This document shows positions 8,609 through 17,599 of a stretch of 64,000 bases of DNA, one piece after another. Made by a program: the position numbers and the translations under genes. The stretch comes from CALZIK01 sp945787635. GTDB lineage: Bacteria > Acidobacteriota > Thermoanaerobaculia > Multivoradales > JAHEKO01. The notes beneath the pieces are model-generated. The model had not been told where the DNA came from and did not search any database. It saw only the letters and a program-made list of their open reading frames with translations. Location of the stretch: assembly GCA_947259725.1 (NCBI GenBank), contig CAMYNM010000008.1, positions 62,001 through 126,000 on the forward strand, in the 5' to 3' direction. How positions within the stretch are numbered: the stretch's first letter is position 1; the number at the start of each line of letters is the position of its first letter.

Positions 8609-9769
8609 TTGAAACGCATACCCCACCTGCTCCTATGGCTCGCGGTCTCATGCGGCCCTGTGAGTGAGCCACCGGCTCTCGCAGCGTCAGCTACAGAGAA
8701 CGAAGCCGGCGAGGACTCGCTCTACAAATACCTCGCGGTCTACACCGACGTGCTGGCCCTCGTGGATCGAGCCTATGTGGAGGAGGTCGATAGTCAAACG
8801 CTTATCGCCGCCTCACTCGAGGGAGCAACGGACGCTCTCGATCCCTTCTCTCTTTACATTCCGGCCGCGGAGGTCGACGCCTACCGGGCGGCTCTGTCGG
8901 TGGCGCAGGACCGCAGCGGCCTGGTGGTTCTCAAGGAGCGGGGCGTCGCCTACGTAGTTGCGGTGGAGGACGGCAGCCCGGCGGCGGACGCGGGTGTTCA
9001 AAGCGGCGTCATCATCGAGAAGCTACAGGCCCAACGCACTCGACAGATGCCGGTCTGGAGAATCCGCCAGCTCCTCGGGCAGCCGCCCGGGACACGCCTC
9101 GAACTTGATCTCGTCGCACCCAACGGCGGCAAGCGCAGCGCTCGCTTCAACCTGGTGAGTTTGGAGCCGCCGAGAGCCCGAATGAGCATGATCCGAGAGG
9201 TGCCGATCTTGAGGATTCCGGGCTTTTCGGCGAGGACGCCTTCGGACATTGACGAGCTCCTCGACTACGAAGAGGATAAGCTCGTCATCGACCTGCGAGG
9301 GGTGGCCGGAGGCGAGCCGGCAGCGGCCTATGCCGTCGCCGAACGTTTCGTGAGCGGCGAATTGGGCATTCTGGCGGGGCGACACGGCGCGCTCCAACGC
9401 TTCGAGAATCCAGTGCCGCCGATCTGGAACGGCAAGCTGGTCGTTCTGGTGGATCGCGGGACGCAGGGACCAGCCGAAGTCCTGGCCACAGTGCTCCGGC
9501 AGTCTGCCGGTGCGAGCCTGGTCGGTGACCAAACCTTTGGCCACGCCGGAAAGATTGAATCCGTCGGCCTCAGCTCGGGCGCCCTTCTCGAGGTAACCGG
9601 TGCTTTCTACACCGGGCCCGACCTCGAGCCCCTGGCGCACAGCCTCGAGCCGGACCTGAGAGTTCGACCCGAGTTTCCCTCTGCTGCCGACGACGATGAG
9701 GGGCAACCGGAACGACCGGAGCGGGACAAAGCTCTGGAACGGGCCGTGGACCTGATGCTCGAGAGATGA
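8609..9769 (+). CDS. S41-like protein lacking the catalytic Ser and Lys (pseudoenzyme)
   Basis: A TTG start at 8609 gives 386 residues with a signal peptide or lipoprotein-like leader (LLLWLAVSC). The fold follows the divergent S41 neighbour: LDPFSLYIP (78-85), PDZ-like 100-185, DLRGVAGGE at the DLR-type strand. At the active site GTASAAE is replaced by GTQGPAE (G287 for Ser), and TWGKG becomes TFGHAG (H312 for Lys). It is therefore probably not a Ser-Lys protease and may scaffold or regulate the neighbour. The open frame extends far upstream antisense to the S41-TPR gene, but that part is a shadow. It ends in an ATGA overlap with the next gene. Confidence 0.75.
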   Translation: MKRIPHLLLWLAVSCGPVSEPPALAASATENEAGEDSLYKYLAVYTDVLALVDRAYVEEVDSQTLIAASLEGATDALDPFSLYIPAAEVDAYRAALSVAQDRSGLVVLKERGVAYVVAVEDGSPAADAGVQSGVIIEKLQAQRTRQMPVWRIRQLLGQPPGTRLELDLVAPNGGKRSARFNLVSLEPPRARMSMIREVPILRIPGFSARTPSDIDELLDYEEDKLVIDLRGVAGGEPAAAYAVAERFVSGELGILAGRHGALQRFENPVPPIWNGKLVVLVDRGTQGPAEVLATVLRQSAGASLVGDQTFGHAGKIESVGLSSGALLEVTGAFYTGPDLEPLAHSLEPDLRVRPEFPSAADDDEGQPERPERDKALERAVDLMLER

Positions 9770-10425
9770 CCGGAAGCCGGCAGTGGGTGATTCTCCTGCT
9801 CGCGGCCCTGCTCGTTCTCGTCGGCTACCTCGGCCGCCGTAAGGTCAGAGAAGAAACGGTAAGAGCGGTCGAGCAGTCGGCTACGGAAGCGTCGGCGGCC
9901 CTCGCGTGGAAGGCCGAGGCGGCCACGGCCGAGGACGAGGACGCAACCGCCGAGGTACAGGCGGACATCGAAGCCGCCGCCGCGAGCGCGGTCGATCAGG
10001 CCGGACCACAAGCGGCCCTCGCAGAGGACCTCTGCGTCCAAGACATCGTCAAGGATGCGACAGCTCGTCTCGAGGCGGATCCCGACTTCCCAGGACAGAG
10101 AACGGAAAGAGAGGCCCTCGAAGACGTGGATCTGGACGGAGAGCCTGAAGACCTGGTGAGCTTTCGCGAACTCTGCGGCGCCCGCAACTGCTCGTGGGCA
10201 ATCTATGCGACTAACGGCGGTTGCTCCAGGTACGTTGGGATCCTCGAGGGCTCGGGCTGGACAGTCCTGCGCTCCTTTCGGCACGACCACAGGGACATCG
10301 CGACCACCTGGGTCTTGGGATGCGCCGGCGCTGAGCGCTACGAGGCCGTTCTGGAGTACGACGGGCTGCAGTACCTTGAGACGAGTAGCGAGTACATGAA
10401 CGAGTGTCCACCGGGCGAGTCCTAG
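9766..10425 (+). CDS. Membrane-anchored periplasmic protein, unknown
   Basis: 219 residues; its ATG overlaps the stop of the S41-like gene (ATGA), implying coupled translation. One N-terminal transmembrane helix (about 7-23) is followed by an Ala/Glu-rich, probably coiled segment (30-90). A small Cys-containing domain follows (C90, C137, C142, C154) with DVDLDGEPEDLVSF, which resembles the metal-binding DxDxDG loop of VCBS/EF-hand-like proteins. No family recognised. Context suggests it assists the S41 pair in the envelope. Confidence 0.65.
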   Translation: MTGSRQWVILLLAALLVLVGYLGRRKVREETVRAVEQSATEASAALAWKAEAATAEDEDATAEVQADIEAAAASAVDQAGPQAALAEDLCVQDIVKDATARLEADPDFPGQRTEREALEDVDLDGEPEDLVSFRELCGARNCSWAIYATNGGCSRYVGILEGSGWTVLRSFRHDHRDIATTWVLGCAGAERYEAVLEYDGLQYLETSSEYMNECPPGES

Positions 10426-10490
10426 GGGGACGAGCAGCTTCTATAGCATTTGCGATTGTAGCGGCCGGGGCCGAGGTCCGGACGCGCCAC

Positions 10491-10512
10491 GGTGGTGTCC
10501 CAGGACACCACC
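10491..10512. promoter_or_regulatory. Perfect 22-bp palindrome
   Basis: Ten-base arms GGTGGTGTCC / GGACACCACC flank a CA centre. It sits 66 bp after the stop at 10425 and 143 bp before the next start. No T-run follows, so it could be an operator dyad or a weak hairpin terminator. Confidence 0.45.
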
Positions 10513-10580
10513 ACGCGACATCGAACCGTGAAGGTCTCGTGCCATCATGCTAGACTCTATGGTCAATTCGATCGCGCTGT

Positions 10581-10601
10581 GGCGCAGTGGGTAACTGCGC
10601 C
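10581..10601. promoter_or_regulatory. Hairpin upstream of the 10655 gene
   Basis: Eight-base perfect arms GGCGCAGT / ACTGCGCC flank a 5-nt loop (GGGTA), 54 bp before the start codon, in the probable 5' untranslated region. No T-run follows. Role unknown. Confidence 0.35.
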
Positions 10602-10654
10602 AATCCGGATTTGGCCCGACGCTGCGGGCTCGGGCCCGAAAGGGGGAACCGACA

Positions 10655-11494
10655 ATGCGAAGAGTCGCGCGGATCACTTTGCGGCTGGTGGCGCTTGTGA
10701 CCATCGGTTTCGGCGTCTCGGGCTGCTTTATCCAGGCGCTGCTCGGGCACGTGCGGGGCGGCGACGGAGAAGAGCTGATCGTCAGCCTGCAGGGATCGGC
10801 GGTGACCGCCACCTGCGTCAACAATGAAGTCGACGGCGTCGTCTTTTTGGAGTGCACTTACGTCATCGACGATGGCGGTCCCGGACTCGAGATCACCTCG
10901 AGCTCGCGACTCATCAGCGAGTTCGGCCTGCTGGGTGTGTTCATCGATCCGCTGGTGGTCCAGGTTCCGGCCGCGGCCAGCGGATTCAGCGGCACGTTTT
11001 CGGGGGGCGTGATGGGCAACCTGGTCATCACGCCGGGGCTCGGATCGGTTCCCGTCGACAGCAACACGGACCTCGTCGCCGAGGCCGGCACCCAGCTGGT
11101 GGTGGTGGATTTCCCGGACCCGCCGCCGGCGCCGGGCGCCTACGGCTTTCTGCTCGACTTCGTGATGCCGCCCGGCGGCGGTGCCGTACCGTTCAAGGCG
11201 ATCTTCACCGGGAAGGTCGAGGCGGGGGGCCAGGTCTACTACCCGCCGATGCTTCCCTGCGCCGCCGATTTTTCGCAGGTGCCGACCATCACCATTCCGG
11301 TGTCCGATGTCCTGGTCTCGCTCGATCTTCCTCCCGTGGCGGGGTGTGACGGGACCGTCTATCGCTTTGGCTCCGCCGTTGCGACACCGACCCTGAGCGG
11401 CTGGTGGATGCTGGCGCTGGTCCTGTGCCTCGGCGCAGGAGCCCTGGCCCGGCTCGGCCGCGGTGGCCGATCGAGCGCTCCCGCACTCGAGTAG
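10655..11494 (+). CDS. Exported protein with IPTL-CTERM-like C-terminal tail
   Basis: 279 residues; GGGGGA precedes the ATG. The leader ends in FGVSGC, so the Cys could be lipidated. The middle is beta-rich and lacks a recognisable domain. The C-terminus has TPTLSGWWM, a hydrophobic helix (LALVLCLGAGALA) and an Arg-containing end (RLGRGGR). This is the layout of IPTL-CTERM sorting signals, which normally read IPTLSEWG, then helix, then R. The match is imperfect (G for E, W for G). No exosortase gene is visible. Likely surface-exposed; function unknown. Confidence 0.7.
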   Translation: MRRVARITLRLVALVTIGFGVSGCFIQALLGHVRGGDGEELIVSLQGSAVTATCVNNEVDGVVFLECTYVIDDGGPGLEITSSSRLISEFGLLGVFIDPLVVQVPAAASGFSGTFSGGVMGNLVITPGLGSVPVDSNTDLVAEAGTQLVVVDFPDPPPAPGAYGFLLDFVMPPGGGAVPFKAIFTGKVEAGGQVYYPPMLPCAADFSQVPTITIPVSDVLVSLDLPPVAGCDGTVYRFGSAVATPTLSGWWMLALVLCLGAGALARLGRGGRSSAPALE

Positions 11495-11556
11495 GCGGCG
11501 GAGAAGGTCCCCGCCCCGATCCCGCAGCCTTGCCGCGGGTCCGTGGACGCCTTCTT

Positions 11557-11664
11557 CTACTCCCGCAGCAGCTCGCGGGCGATGATCAGGTGCTGGACCT
11601 CGGTGGCGCCTTCGTAGATGCGCAGGGCGCGGACCGAGCGGTAGAGGTGGTCGACCTGCTGAAT
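11557..11664 (-). pseudogene. Acyl-CoA dehydrogenase C-terminal fragment
   Basis: Minus-strand reading gives RSVRALRIYEGATEVQHLI followed by IARELLRE and a stop. This is the strongly conserved C-terminal signature of acyl-CoA dehydrogenases (substrate-pocket YEGT/ATE region). Only 35 residues remain. The coding similarity ends at 11664, exactly where the IS6-related end begins, so the gene was probably cut by that insertion or a deletion beside it. Confidence 0.75.
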
Positions 11665-11728
11665 CCTTGAAGCCGACCATCCTCGACAGCGCCGCCTCTC
11701 GCTTCGACGACGCTAACTTGACAGTACC
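11665..11728 (+). mobile_element. Right-end fragment of an IS6-family element
   Basis: The sequence from TGAAGCCGACCATC to the terminal ...AACTTGACAGTACC matches 33352-33412 and 42328-42385, the latter directly downstream of an IS6-type transposase 3' part. The terminal CTTGACAGTACC is the inverse of the left-end motif at 12269. No transposase coding remains here. Confidence 0.65.
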
Positions 11729-11745
11729 GCGAGGCCCACCAGCCG

Positions 11746-12155
11746 CTACTCGCCGGCCGGGATCACGCCCTCCGCGGTGAGCGTGATCACGAAACCATTC
11801 CGACCCTCGTAGGAGTAGGGGTTCTCAGCGTCGTTGTACTCGTGTGTCGACTTGGCCAGTCGAAAACCGGTGTTCGAATTCGCCGCCCAGTACGCCGTGT
11901 TGTTGGCGACCGACTGGTTGCCGTGCGAGTCGAAAACCTTGTCGAGCTGAATCTTGGCCAACCCGCTGGCGAGCATAGCTTGCGCGCTCTCCTCGTTGTT
12001 CTCCCAGGTGATCTCGTCCTCGGCCCCAGCGGCGCGTGGCCGATCGCTAGCTATCTCTCTGGACGAGAAGTGTGCACCTGCGCCAGTTGGTCAGGAACAT
12101 GAATCTCAATGTCGTCCGGCTGGACCCTACCCGCCTTTTTCTTGACCGCGCTCAT
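11746..12155 (-). pseudogene. Frameshifted small hypothetical gene (~130 aa if repaired)
   Basis: The ATG at 12155 (preceded by GGAG, 6 nt away) opens MSAVKKKAGRVQPDDIEIHV but stops at 12051. A second open frame on the same strand, starting around 12075 and ending at 11746, reads EDEITWENNEESAQAML, QLDKVFDSHGNQSVAN and ENPYSYEGRNGFVITLTAEG. One single-base shift near 12065-12080 would join them into about 130 residues. Whether this is a real mutation or a sequence error cannot be told here. No family recognised. It lies between an IS6 right end and an IS6 left end. Confidence 0.5.
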
Positions 12156-12268
12156 AACTTCTCCAAGTGGATAAGTCACTGTAGCCAATCGAGGCAGGTC
12201 GGGCGTGAGCGAGACGCTGCCGACCATGGAACGACTCATTCTACAGCCCGCAAAGAAACCCTTGCGAC

Positions 12269-12400
12269 GGTACAGTCAAGTTGAGGCGGTCGGTGGCAGA
12301 GTCACCCGATGAGCACGACTTCACCGAGCTACCGCGGATACCGATTCCCAGCCGAGATCATCAGCCATTCCGTGGGGCTCTATTACCGCCTTTGCCTTTT
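12269..12400 (+). mobile_element. Left end and N-terminal part of an IS6-family transposase gene
   Basis: It begins with GGTACAGTCAAGTT, close to the inverse of the right ends found elsewhere (GGTACTGTCAAGTT). An ATG at 12309 then opens the transposase start, with SPSYRGYRFPAEIISHSVGL and YYR, the typical IS6-family N-terminus (YRFPAEII.HAV.LYYRF). Similarity is lost by about 12400, next to the stop of the following minus-strand gene. Truncated and inactive. Confidence 0.7.
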
Positions 12401-12429
12401 CGTTGACAACCCCCCGGTGCCGTCCACAC

Positions 12430-13311
12430 TCACCGATACGAGCGAAAGTTGTCCAGCAGAAGGCTCCCCGAGCCGGTTGTAACGCTGCCGGAGACGGCAC
12501 CCCAGCGAACGTAGTCGAGCTGCATCCCGTCGTTGTCGAGACCGCTGAGGCCGAAGATCGCGGGAACATCAACGCCGATCAGCAAATGCCCGGTCCCTGC
12601 ATCAGCATGCCAGTCCACCGAAAGCTCGACGGATCCGCCAGGCAAGAGTTGATGTTCGCCCCAGGTAGTTTCGACATAGCTCCCATCGTTCAGTCGGATG
12701 GCCAGCACAAGGAGATTCTCAGGGAGGGTCGGACTGCGCTGGATGCTGACGCGAAACAGCAGCGTTCCGTCCACAGCATGCCCGGTCAGATGATCGACCA
12801 GATCGTCCGGCGCCAGTGAGAGGTTGTGCGCGTCGAGATCGAAAGCGGCACGGTAGGACGTCAGCGACGCAGGCGAGTTGTCCTGCACGAAGGCCCACGG
12901 ACCAGTGAGCGACTCGAAGATCAGAGTGTTCAGCGACGCTCCGTTAGCTACGCTGAACCCGTTGGCAAGAATGACCCTGGATCCCGCCTTGAAGGTGGCG
13001 CCGGGACTGATGACCTGCACGCCTTGCGCAGAGAGGGTCGTACAGCCGGTGAATTCTCCACTAATCGAGGCAGGTGGTGGCTCAATAGTCAGTGTCGCCG
13101 GGGTGCACGCTCCCAGAGTCACCTCCAGCCCGTAGGAACCGGAGTGGGCGGCCACAGCATTCACCTCGACCGTCCCGGCAACAAGGCTCATCGGAAGTAG
13201 CAGTCCTGCTAGTCCGAGAAAGGCAATCAGAACGCAGCAACGGGTCTCGCGAAGACTGTCGCACCCTGCCCCACCGACGAACAGCCGAGTCATCCAGCTC
13301 GTCTCCGACAT
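12430..13311 (-). CDS. Secreted beta-rich protein, unknown
   Basis: The ATG at 13311 is preceded by GGAGGAG; longer open frame is ignored. 293 residues with an N-terminal membrane/signal segment (about 25-45, VLIAFLGLAGLLLPMSLVAG). It contains a parallel-beta signature VISPGATFKAGSRVILANGF followed by SVANGASL, as in secreted proteins with 'GDxFxVxxGATFxA'-type repeats. A jelly-roll-like C-terminal half follows (VDWHADAGTGHLLIGVDV...LLLDNFRSY), suggestive of a concanavalin-like binding domain. It starts 19 bp after the giant gene's stop on the same strand; an operon is likely. Function unknown. Confidence 0.68.
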   Translation of the reverse strand: MSETSWMTRLFVGGAGCDSLRETRCCVLIAFLGLAGLLLPMSLVAGTVEVNAVAAHSGSYGLEVTLGACTPATLTIEPPPASISGEFTGCTTLSAQGVQVISPGATFKAGSRVILANGFSVANGASLNTLIFESLTGPWAFVQDNSPASLTSYRAAFDLDAHNLSLAPDDLVDHLTGHAVDGTLLFRVSIQRSPTLPENLLVLAIRLNDGSYVETTWGEHQLLPGGSVELSVDWHADAGTGHLLIGVDVPAIFGLSGLDNDGMQLDYVRWGAVSGSVTTGSGSLLLDNFRSYR

Positions 13312-13330
13312 TACACTGCTCCTCCACCGA

Positions 13331-16300
13331 TCATGGAATCGTCTCCGACCACATCGAGGTGTCGCCCGACTCGAAGTCGTCAACGAGCAGCACCGATGGG
13401 TTGTCGTTGGGATCGAGCGGATCCGTTCCGTGAGCAACCTCTTGCCCGTCCAGCCACCCATCCGAATCGGAATCGCGGGTCATCGGATCGGTTCCGTGCG
13501 CCAGCTCCTCGGCGTTTGTCAGGCCATCGACATCTGGATCAGCAGTGTCGTCCTTCACTCCGAGTTGCGTACCCCAACGTTGCTCCCACCAGTCGGGCAA
13601 CGAATCATTGTCAGCGTCAAGAGCGGAAGTGACAACAATCGATACGGTCGCCGAGCCCTGCAGGCTTCCCGAATCCGTAACGGTCAGAGTGAGATCATGG
13701 CTCCCGACAGGCAGATCGTGCACGGAGAGACGGTCACCGGTGCCGAGGAGACCGGCCAGATCCGAGCTCCAGACGTAGTCCTGCACCGCCAGATCGTCTC
13801 CGTCTTGATCGATCGCCATGCCTGCCATCGCCACCTCGATACCAGTCTCGAAGCTGGCCCCCTCGACAGGCGAGAGAATCTCCACCTCGGGTGGGTGCGG
13901 CGCGATGCGGAAGGAAGCGTCGGAATCATCGCTCGAGCTCCACCTGCCGTCCGAGGCGATAATCCGCAGATCACACGTGTTACCGCCCGGAAGGTCGGCC
14001 GTATCGAGTGACAACGATGTCCCAGTCACCTCCAACCCGGAAGGTGTCCAGCCGCCGCTCCCCTCGCATTGGGCCATCAACATGAATGTCAGCGGGTCGC
14101 TATCCGGGTCGCTCGCAGACCACTGGACGGAAAAGGTGCTGCTCAGGTTCTCGCCGCCGTTCGGTGACAGCAGCGTGACCACTGGAGGAGCGCCGCTGCG
14201 AGCGATCGAGTCGATAACGGTCATTCCGTTCATCAAGACGACCTCGGCCACAGCCGGGCCCGCCGGCAGGGTCACTCCCTTACCACCGAAGCGAATGCCG
14301 AGATCGGGGTCCGTATCTCGGAAGGCGACGTTGAACGACACCTGATCGAGAACGGCACCAGATCCGTCCCGGGTCGCCACAGCCCACGCTCCCGACGGGT
14401 CGGAAATGCTCGGCGTGTCGACGATGTCATAAAGGCCTTCGATCTTGCCGGTCTCGTCCTCCCACAGAGTCACCGGCACAGCCAGAGCCGCGACGGGCGC
14501 CGCGCTCGAGACCGACCCGGAACCGCCCGTTGGCACAGCAAGCCGGTTGAACAGACTGCTTCGCATCCCGGGACTGATCCACTTTGGGGGCAAGCATTCA
14601 GTGGCCATGAAGTTGAAGAAATTGCAGATGTGATCCGTCTCACCCGGCACGTACTCGGGGCACCAGCCGTCATCAGGATTATCCGGGTAGTTGCTGTGGA
14701 TAAGCCCGGACTTGCCGCGAAAGACATCCCACCCCGACTCGACCAGAATCCCGTACGGGAGGTCGGTGACGTTCCAGCCCGGATTGTCGGGGCGATGCTC
14801 GTCCGCTGCTCCGGTTAAACCGTGAGCAACCGCATGGCTCAGGACAAACGTGCTCTCGCCGAGGCCGCCAAGCGTGCCGTGGTCCCCACACGGAGATAAG
14901 TGCTCCCAGATGAGCACGTTGCTCCCCCAGCCGGCATCAAAGTCCCACAAGTCGAGAATGAAGTTGACGACACCCACCATGACATCGACAGTTCCGTACT
15001 TGTTGGCGGCCCACATCTTTCCCAACGCGCCGCTGGTATCGGTCAGCGAAGGCAGAGCCGACATCCTGTAGATCATGACCCGATGAGTCGGGTACATCGC
15101 GCGTAGCAGCGGGAGTTGCTTCTTGAAGGTCGTCTTGAGCGTGCTCTGAGACACGCCCACGCCGACTGCACCGATCTTCAAGATCTTTTGGGCGCTTGCG
15201 GTGTAGGAGAGGCTTCTCTCCTGCGTCACCGGCAAACCGAGATCGGGATCGACATAGTGCAGTTGAACCTTCACTTCTCCCACGCCCGCGGCCGGGACCG
15301 GGAGGTTCACAATGTTGACGCTGTCCTCGCCTTTGTGCCTTTCAGGCCAGCTGTATGAGACAGGCACGTGCAGTCCACTCGCGGCGAACGTCTCGCCGGC
15401 CATCGACCCGGTGACCGAGACCCCAGAGATACCCGCACTGCCGTCATTGCCCAGAAAGACGCGGAGCACAACCGGTTTCCCAGCCACAAGGTTGGTGGTT
15501 GCAAGCCCCTGCACCAGTTCGACCTTGTCGATGAAGACCGAACCGCAGCTGCCGGACGCCAGAAACGGCTGGTGGTCGACAGTACCGGAGATGTAGGCCC
15601 CAGACCCTGGGAACGGTCCCGTCGCATCACCCCAGTAGTTGGCCGCGGCATCTAGGGTTCCAGACGCCTGGCTCTGGAGGCCGGTGCCTCCTGGGAAGGG
15701 AACGCAGAAGGAATTGCCGGCGACGGTAAAGTCGGCTGCATTCCCGTAGACAACGAGGCCGGTTACGTCGGTTCCACGAATGATGTTGTCTCGTATCGAT
15801 CCTCTAGGTCCCACCGAGGCCACGACGACCGCACCGATTTGAGGAATGGTCCAGAAAAAGTCGTTGCCCGCAACATCAAACTGGCCTTCCTGAGCAGCAA
15901 ATCTAGTGTTCTGGAGAGTGTTTCCGGCAACGTCACAGCTCGAGGAACTGCCGATTTTTAGGACTACATCGTCTCCCCAGCTCTCGAACGTGTTCCTCTG
16001 AAGTTCGCACCCGCATCCACCGGCGGCGCAATCGACCTCCAGTAGATCTGTTCGAACACCGGGGTCGGTAGCGCGCCGATCGCGAAACTCATTGCCCTTG
16101 ATCTCGATCACACTGGCGCGTAGGGCGCGACCGATAACTGGCACTCCTTGCCCCAGGAACGTCGAATCGAAGATGCGAACACTACTCTCATCAAAGTAGA
16201 AGTTCGGCCCCTGCCGCTCGAGCATGGAGTGGTCAATCGTGACTTCGGAATCTGTCAGCGGACCACCAAACGCTTGATAGGAACGGCTCTGAAGATAGCC

Positions 16301-17020
16301 CTCGATGGCCGACTCGGTGATGGTGAGAGAACTCCCGTAGACGTCAACATTGCCCTTGAACGTCGCATTCTGGATGACAATATGACCGTAGTAGGCGACG
16401 GTGTTTCCCTGCGGTGCGATCGTCGACTCAGAGAAAGTGAGTGTCGGCCAGCACGGGCCGGATACCGTGCCGCCGGTGAAACACTCCGGCTCCGACATAA
16501 CCGTCACCGAACGGACGTCCGGATCACGAAAGCCTCCCGATTCGATCACCGTGTCGAAGTAATAGGTCCCGTCATAGATTCCAGTCGCCGCGGAGGTGGC
16601 TGCGATCGATGGTTCCTCATACACACTTGGGAAGGTCCCACACACAGGCCGCAACTCAAATGTGTATATCGGACCGCGCCACCCCGTGATCACCGTTCGC
16701 CGACGCCACGGAAAGGGACCGTCAAACGGGATGGTCCAGCGGTAGTCCCAAACACCGGGGTTGCTGTCGTGGCTCTCGTAGACGTTCCAGCCAACGAGCA
16801 AGTCACTGCCAGGACAGTCATAGGTGGGCGGCGCAGATCCTCCGACTTCCAGGTCCACCGCGTCGTTGAGAGAGGCAAGTGCACGGATCACCTGCGCGTC
16901 TGCCGATCCGGAGACAGCGATGAGCGACACGAGCATCACCGCACCTGCCAAGACCGCTACCCGCCAATCCAAAACCTGGTCGAGCGAACGCGTCGGGTAT
17001 TCGCCAGGGCGTGACGTCAC
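13331..17020 (-). CDS. Giant secreted protein: beta-helix, degenerate zinc-peptidase-like region, Ig-like and calcium-binding repeats
   Basis: 1229 residues from a GTG at 17020; signal segment around 20-42. In order: right-handed beta-helix-like repeats (about 190-490: many short N/G-rich strands such as IEIKGNEFRD and DVAGNTLQN); a CARDB-like adhesion domain (about 500-600); and a region resembling M6/M12-type peptidases where the zinc motif reads SHAVAHGLTGAADEH, with Ala at the catalytic Glu position of HExxH. Two PKD/Ig-like segments follow (TLLSPNGGENLSSTFSVQWS; EILSPVEGASFETG), then thrombospondin-type-3-like calcium repeats (DADNDSLPDWWEQRWG, DPDVDGLTNAEE, DSDSDGWLDGQE). It is probably a cell-surface or released protein, catalytically dead at the classical site. 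Confidence 0.75.
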   Translation of the reverse strand: MTSRPGEYPTRSLDQVLDWRVAVLAGAVMLVSLIAVSGSADAQVIRALASLNDAVDLEVGGSAPPTYDCPGSDLLVGWNVYESHDSNPGVWDYRWTIPFDGPFPWRRRTVITGWRGPIYTFELRPVCGTFPSVYEEPSIAATSAATGIYDGTYYFDTVIESGGFRDPDVRSVTVMSEPECFTGGTVSGPCWPTLTFSESTIAPQGNTVAYYGHIVIQNATFKGNVDVYGSSLTITESAIEGYLQSRSYQAFGGPLTDSEVTIDHSMLERQGPNFYFDESSVRIFDSTFLGQGVPVIGRALRASVIEIKGNEFRDRRATDPGVRTDLLEVDCAAGGCGCELQRNTFESWGDDVVLKIGSSSSCDVAGNTLQNTRFAAQEGQFDVAGNDFFWTIPQIGAVVVASVGPRGSIRDNIIRGTDVTGLVVYGNAADFTVAGNSFCVPFPGGTGLQSQASGTLDAAANYWGDATGPFPGSGAYISGTVDHQPFLASGSCGSVFIDKVELVQGLATTNLVAGKPVVLRVFLGNDGSAGISGVSVTGSMAGETFAASGLHVPVSYSWPERHKGEDSVNIVNLPVPAAGVGEVKVQLHYVDPDLGLPVTQERSLSYTASAQKILKIGAVGVGVSQSTLKTTFKKQLPLLRAMYPTHRVMIYRMSALPSLTDTSGALGKMWAANKYGTVDVMVGVVNFILDLWDFDAGWGSNVLIWEHLSPCGDHGTLGGLGESTFVLSHAVAHGLTGAADEHRPDNPGWNVTDLPYGILVESGWDVFRGKSGLIHSNYPDNPDDGWCPEYVPGETDHICNFFNFMATECLPPKWISPGMRSSLFNRLAVPTGGSGSVSSAAPVAALAVPVTLWEDETGKIEGLYDIVDTPSISDPSGAWAVATRDGSGAVLDQVSFNVAFRDTDPDLGIRFGGKGVTLPAGPAVAEVVLMNGMTVIDSIARSGAPPVVTLLSPNGGENLSSTFSVQWSASDPDSDPLTFMLMAQCEGSGGWTPSGLEVTGTSLSLDTADLPGGNTCDLRIIASDGRWSSSDDSDASFRIAPHPPEVEILSPVEGASFETGIEVAMAGMAIDQDGDDLAVQDYVWSSDLAGLLGTGDRLSVHDLPVGSHDLTLTVTDSGSLQGSATVSIVVTSALDADNDSLPDWWEQRWGTQLGVKDDTADPDVDGLTNAEELAHGTDPMTRDSDSDGWLDGQEVAHGTDPLDPNDNPSVLLVDDFESGDTSMWSETIP

Positions 17021-17118
17021 GGCATGTCAATCTCGGCTTCGAAGCTGCCGTCTGGCTCAACCATAACGCCCTTCTGGAGAACGATGCTCTGCGGCACCGG
17101 GTTTACCCGGCTGAGTCG
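17017..17118 (-). pseudogene. C-terminal remnant of a secreted protein
   Basis: A 33-codon frame ends PQSIVLQKGVMVEPDGSFEA then EIDMP and a stop. This resembles the 'LxxGFxVxxGAxFxAEI' C-terminal repeats of secreted proteins nearby. A TAA lies just upstream in frame, so the rest is gone or out of frame. Its TGA overlaps the GTG start of the giant gene (GTGA), which suggests they once formed an operon. Confidence 0.35.
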
Positions 17119-17599
17119 TTATCGGGGCAATCTCATGGCTAACAAGAAAGAGAGGCGCTGAGAACGTCTGCCCAGCCGGCATCGAGCCCACCCCGCCGGG
17201 TGGGATCGTCCGACCTGTGCGCTACCGTTGACCAGGGCAACGACGCCCTGAGCACTATCAACTCATAGTCTGTCGAGGCGTAGCTGCACGATTCACTCCG
17301 GCACGAGTCGGGCCGCTTTCGCGACTTCTTCCCAACGCGACCTGGGCAAGGCCGCCTACTTGTGCGGGCAGCCACGTCGGTGACGTCGTCCCGAGCCGGT
17401 GCGGCGTGGGGGCGAGGCGCACTCGCAAGCCATTCTGCGCTTTCGGCGAGTCGTGCGGTTCTCGAGCCTGCCGAACGGCGAGGTTGCGGCGCGTAATGTC
17501 CTTCGCACGGTGCTTTGCTGGGCCTCGCCCACGAACGGACCAGTCCAACTCTGGCAGAGCGGTGCTCGGTTCTCGCCCGCCTAGCCCAAAGGGGCTGCT
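17119..17599. other. No supportable gene
   Basis: About 480 bp between the remnant at 17118 and the stub at 17600. Both strands give only short frames without family signatures. I see no tRNA, strong promoter or repeat here. It may be decayed coding DNA. Confidence 0.4.
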
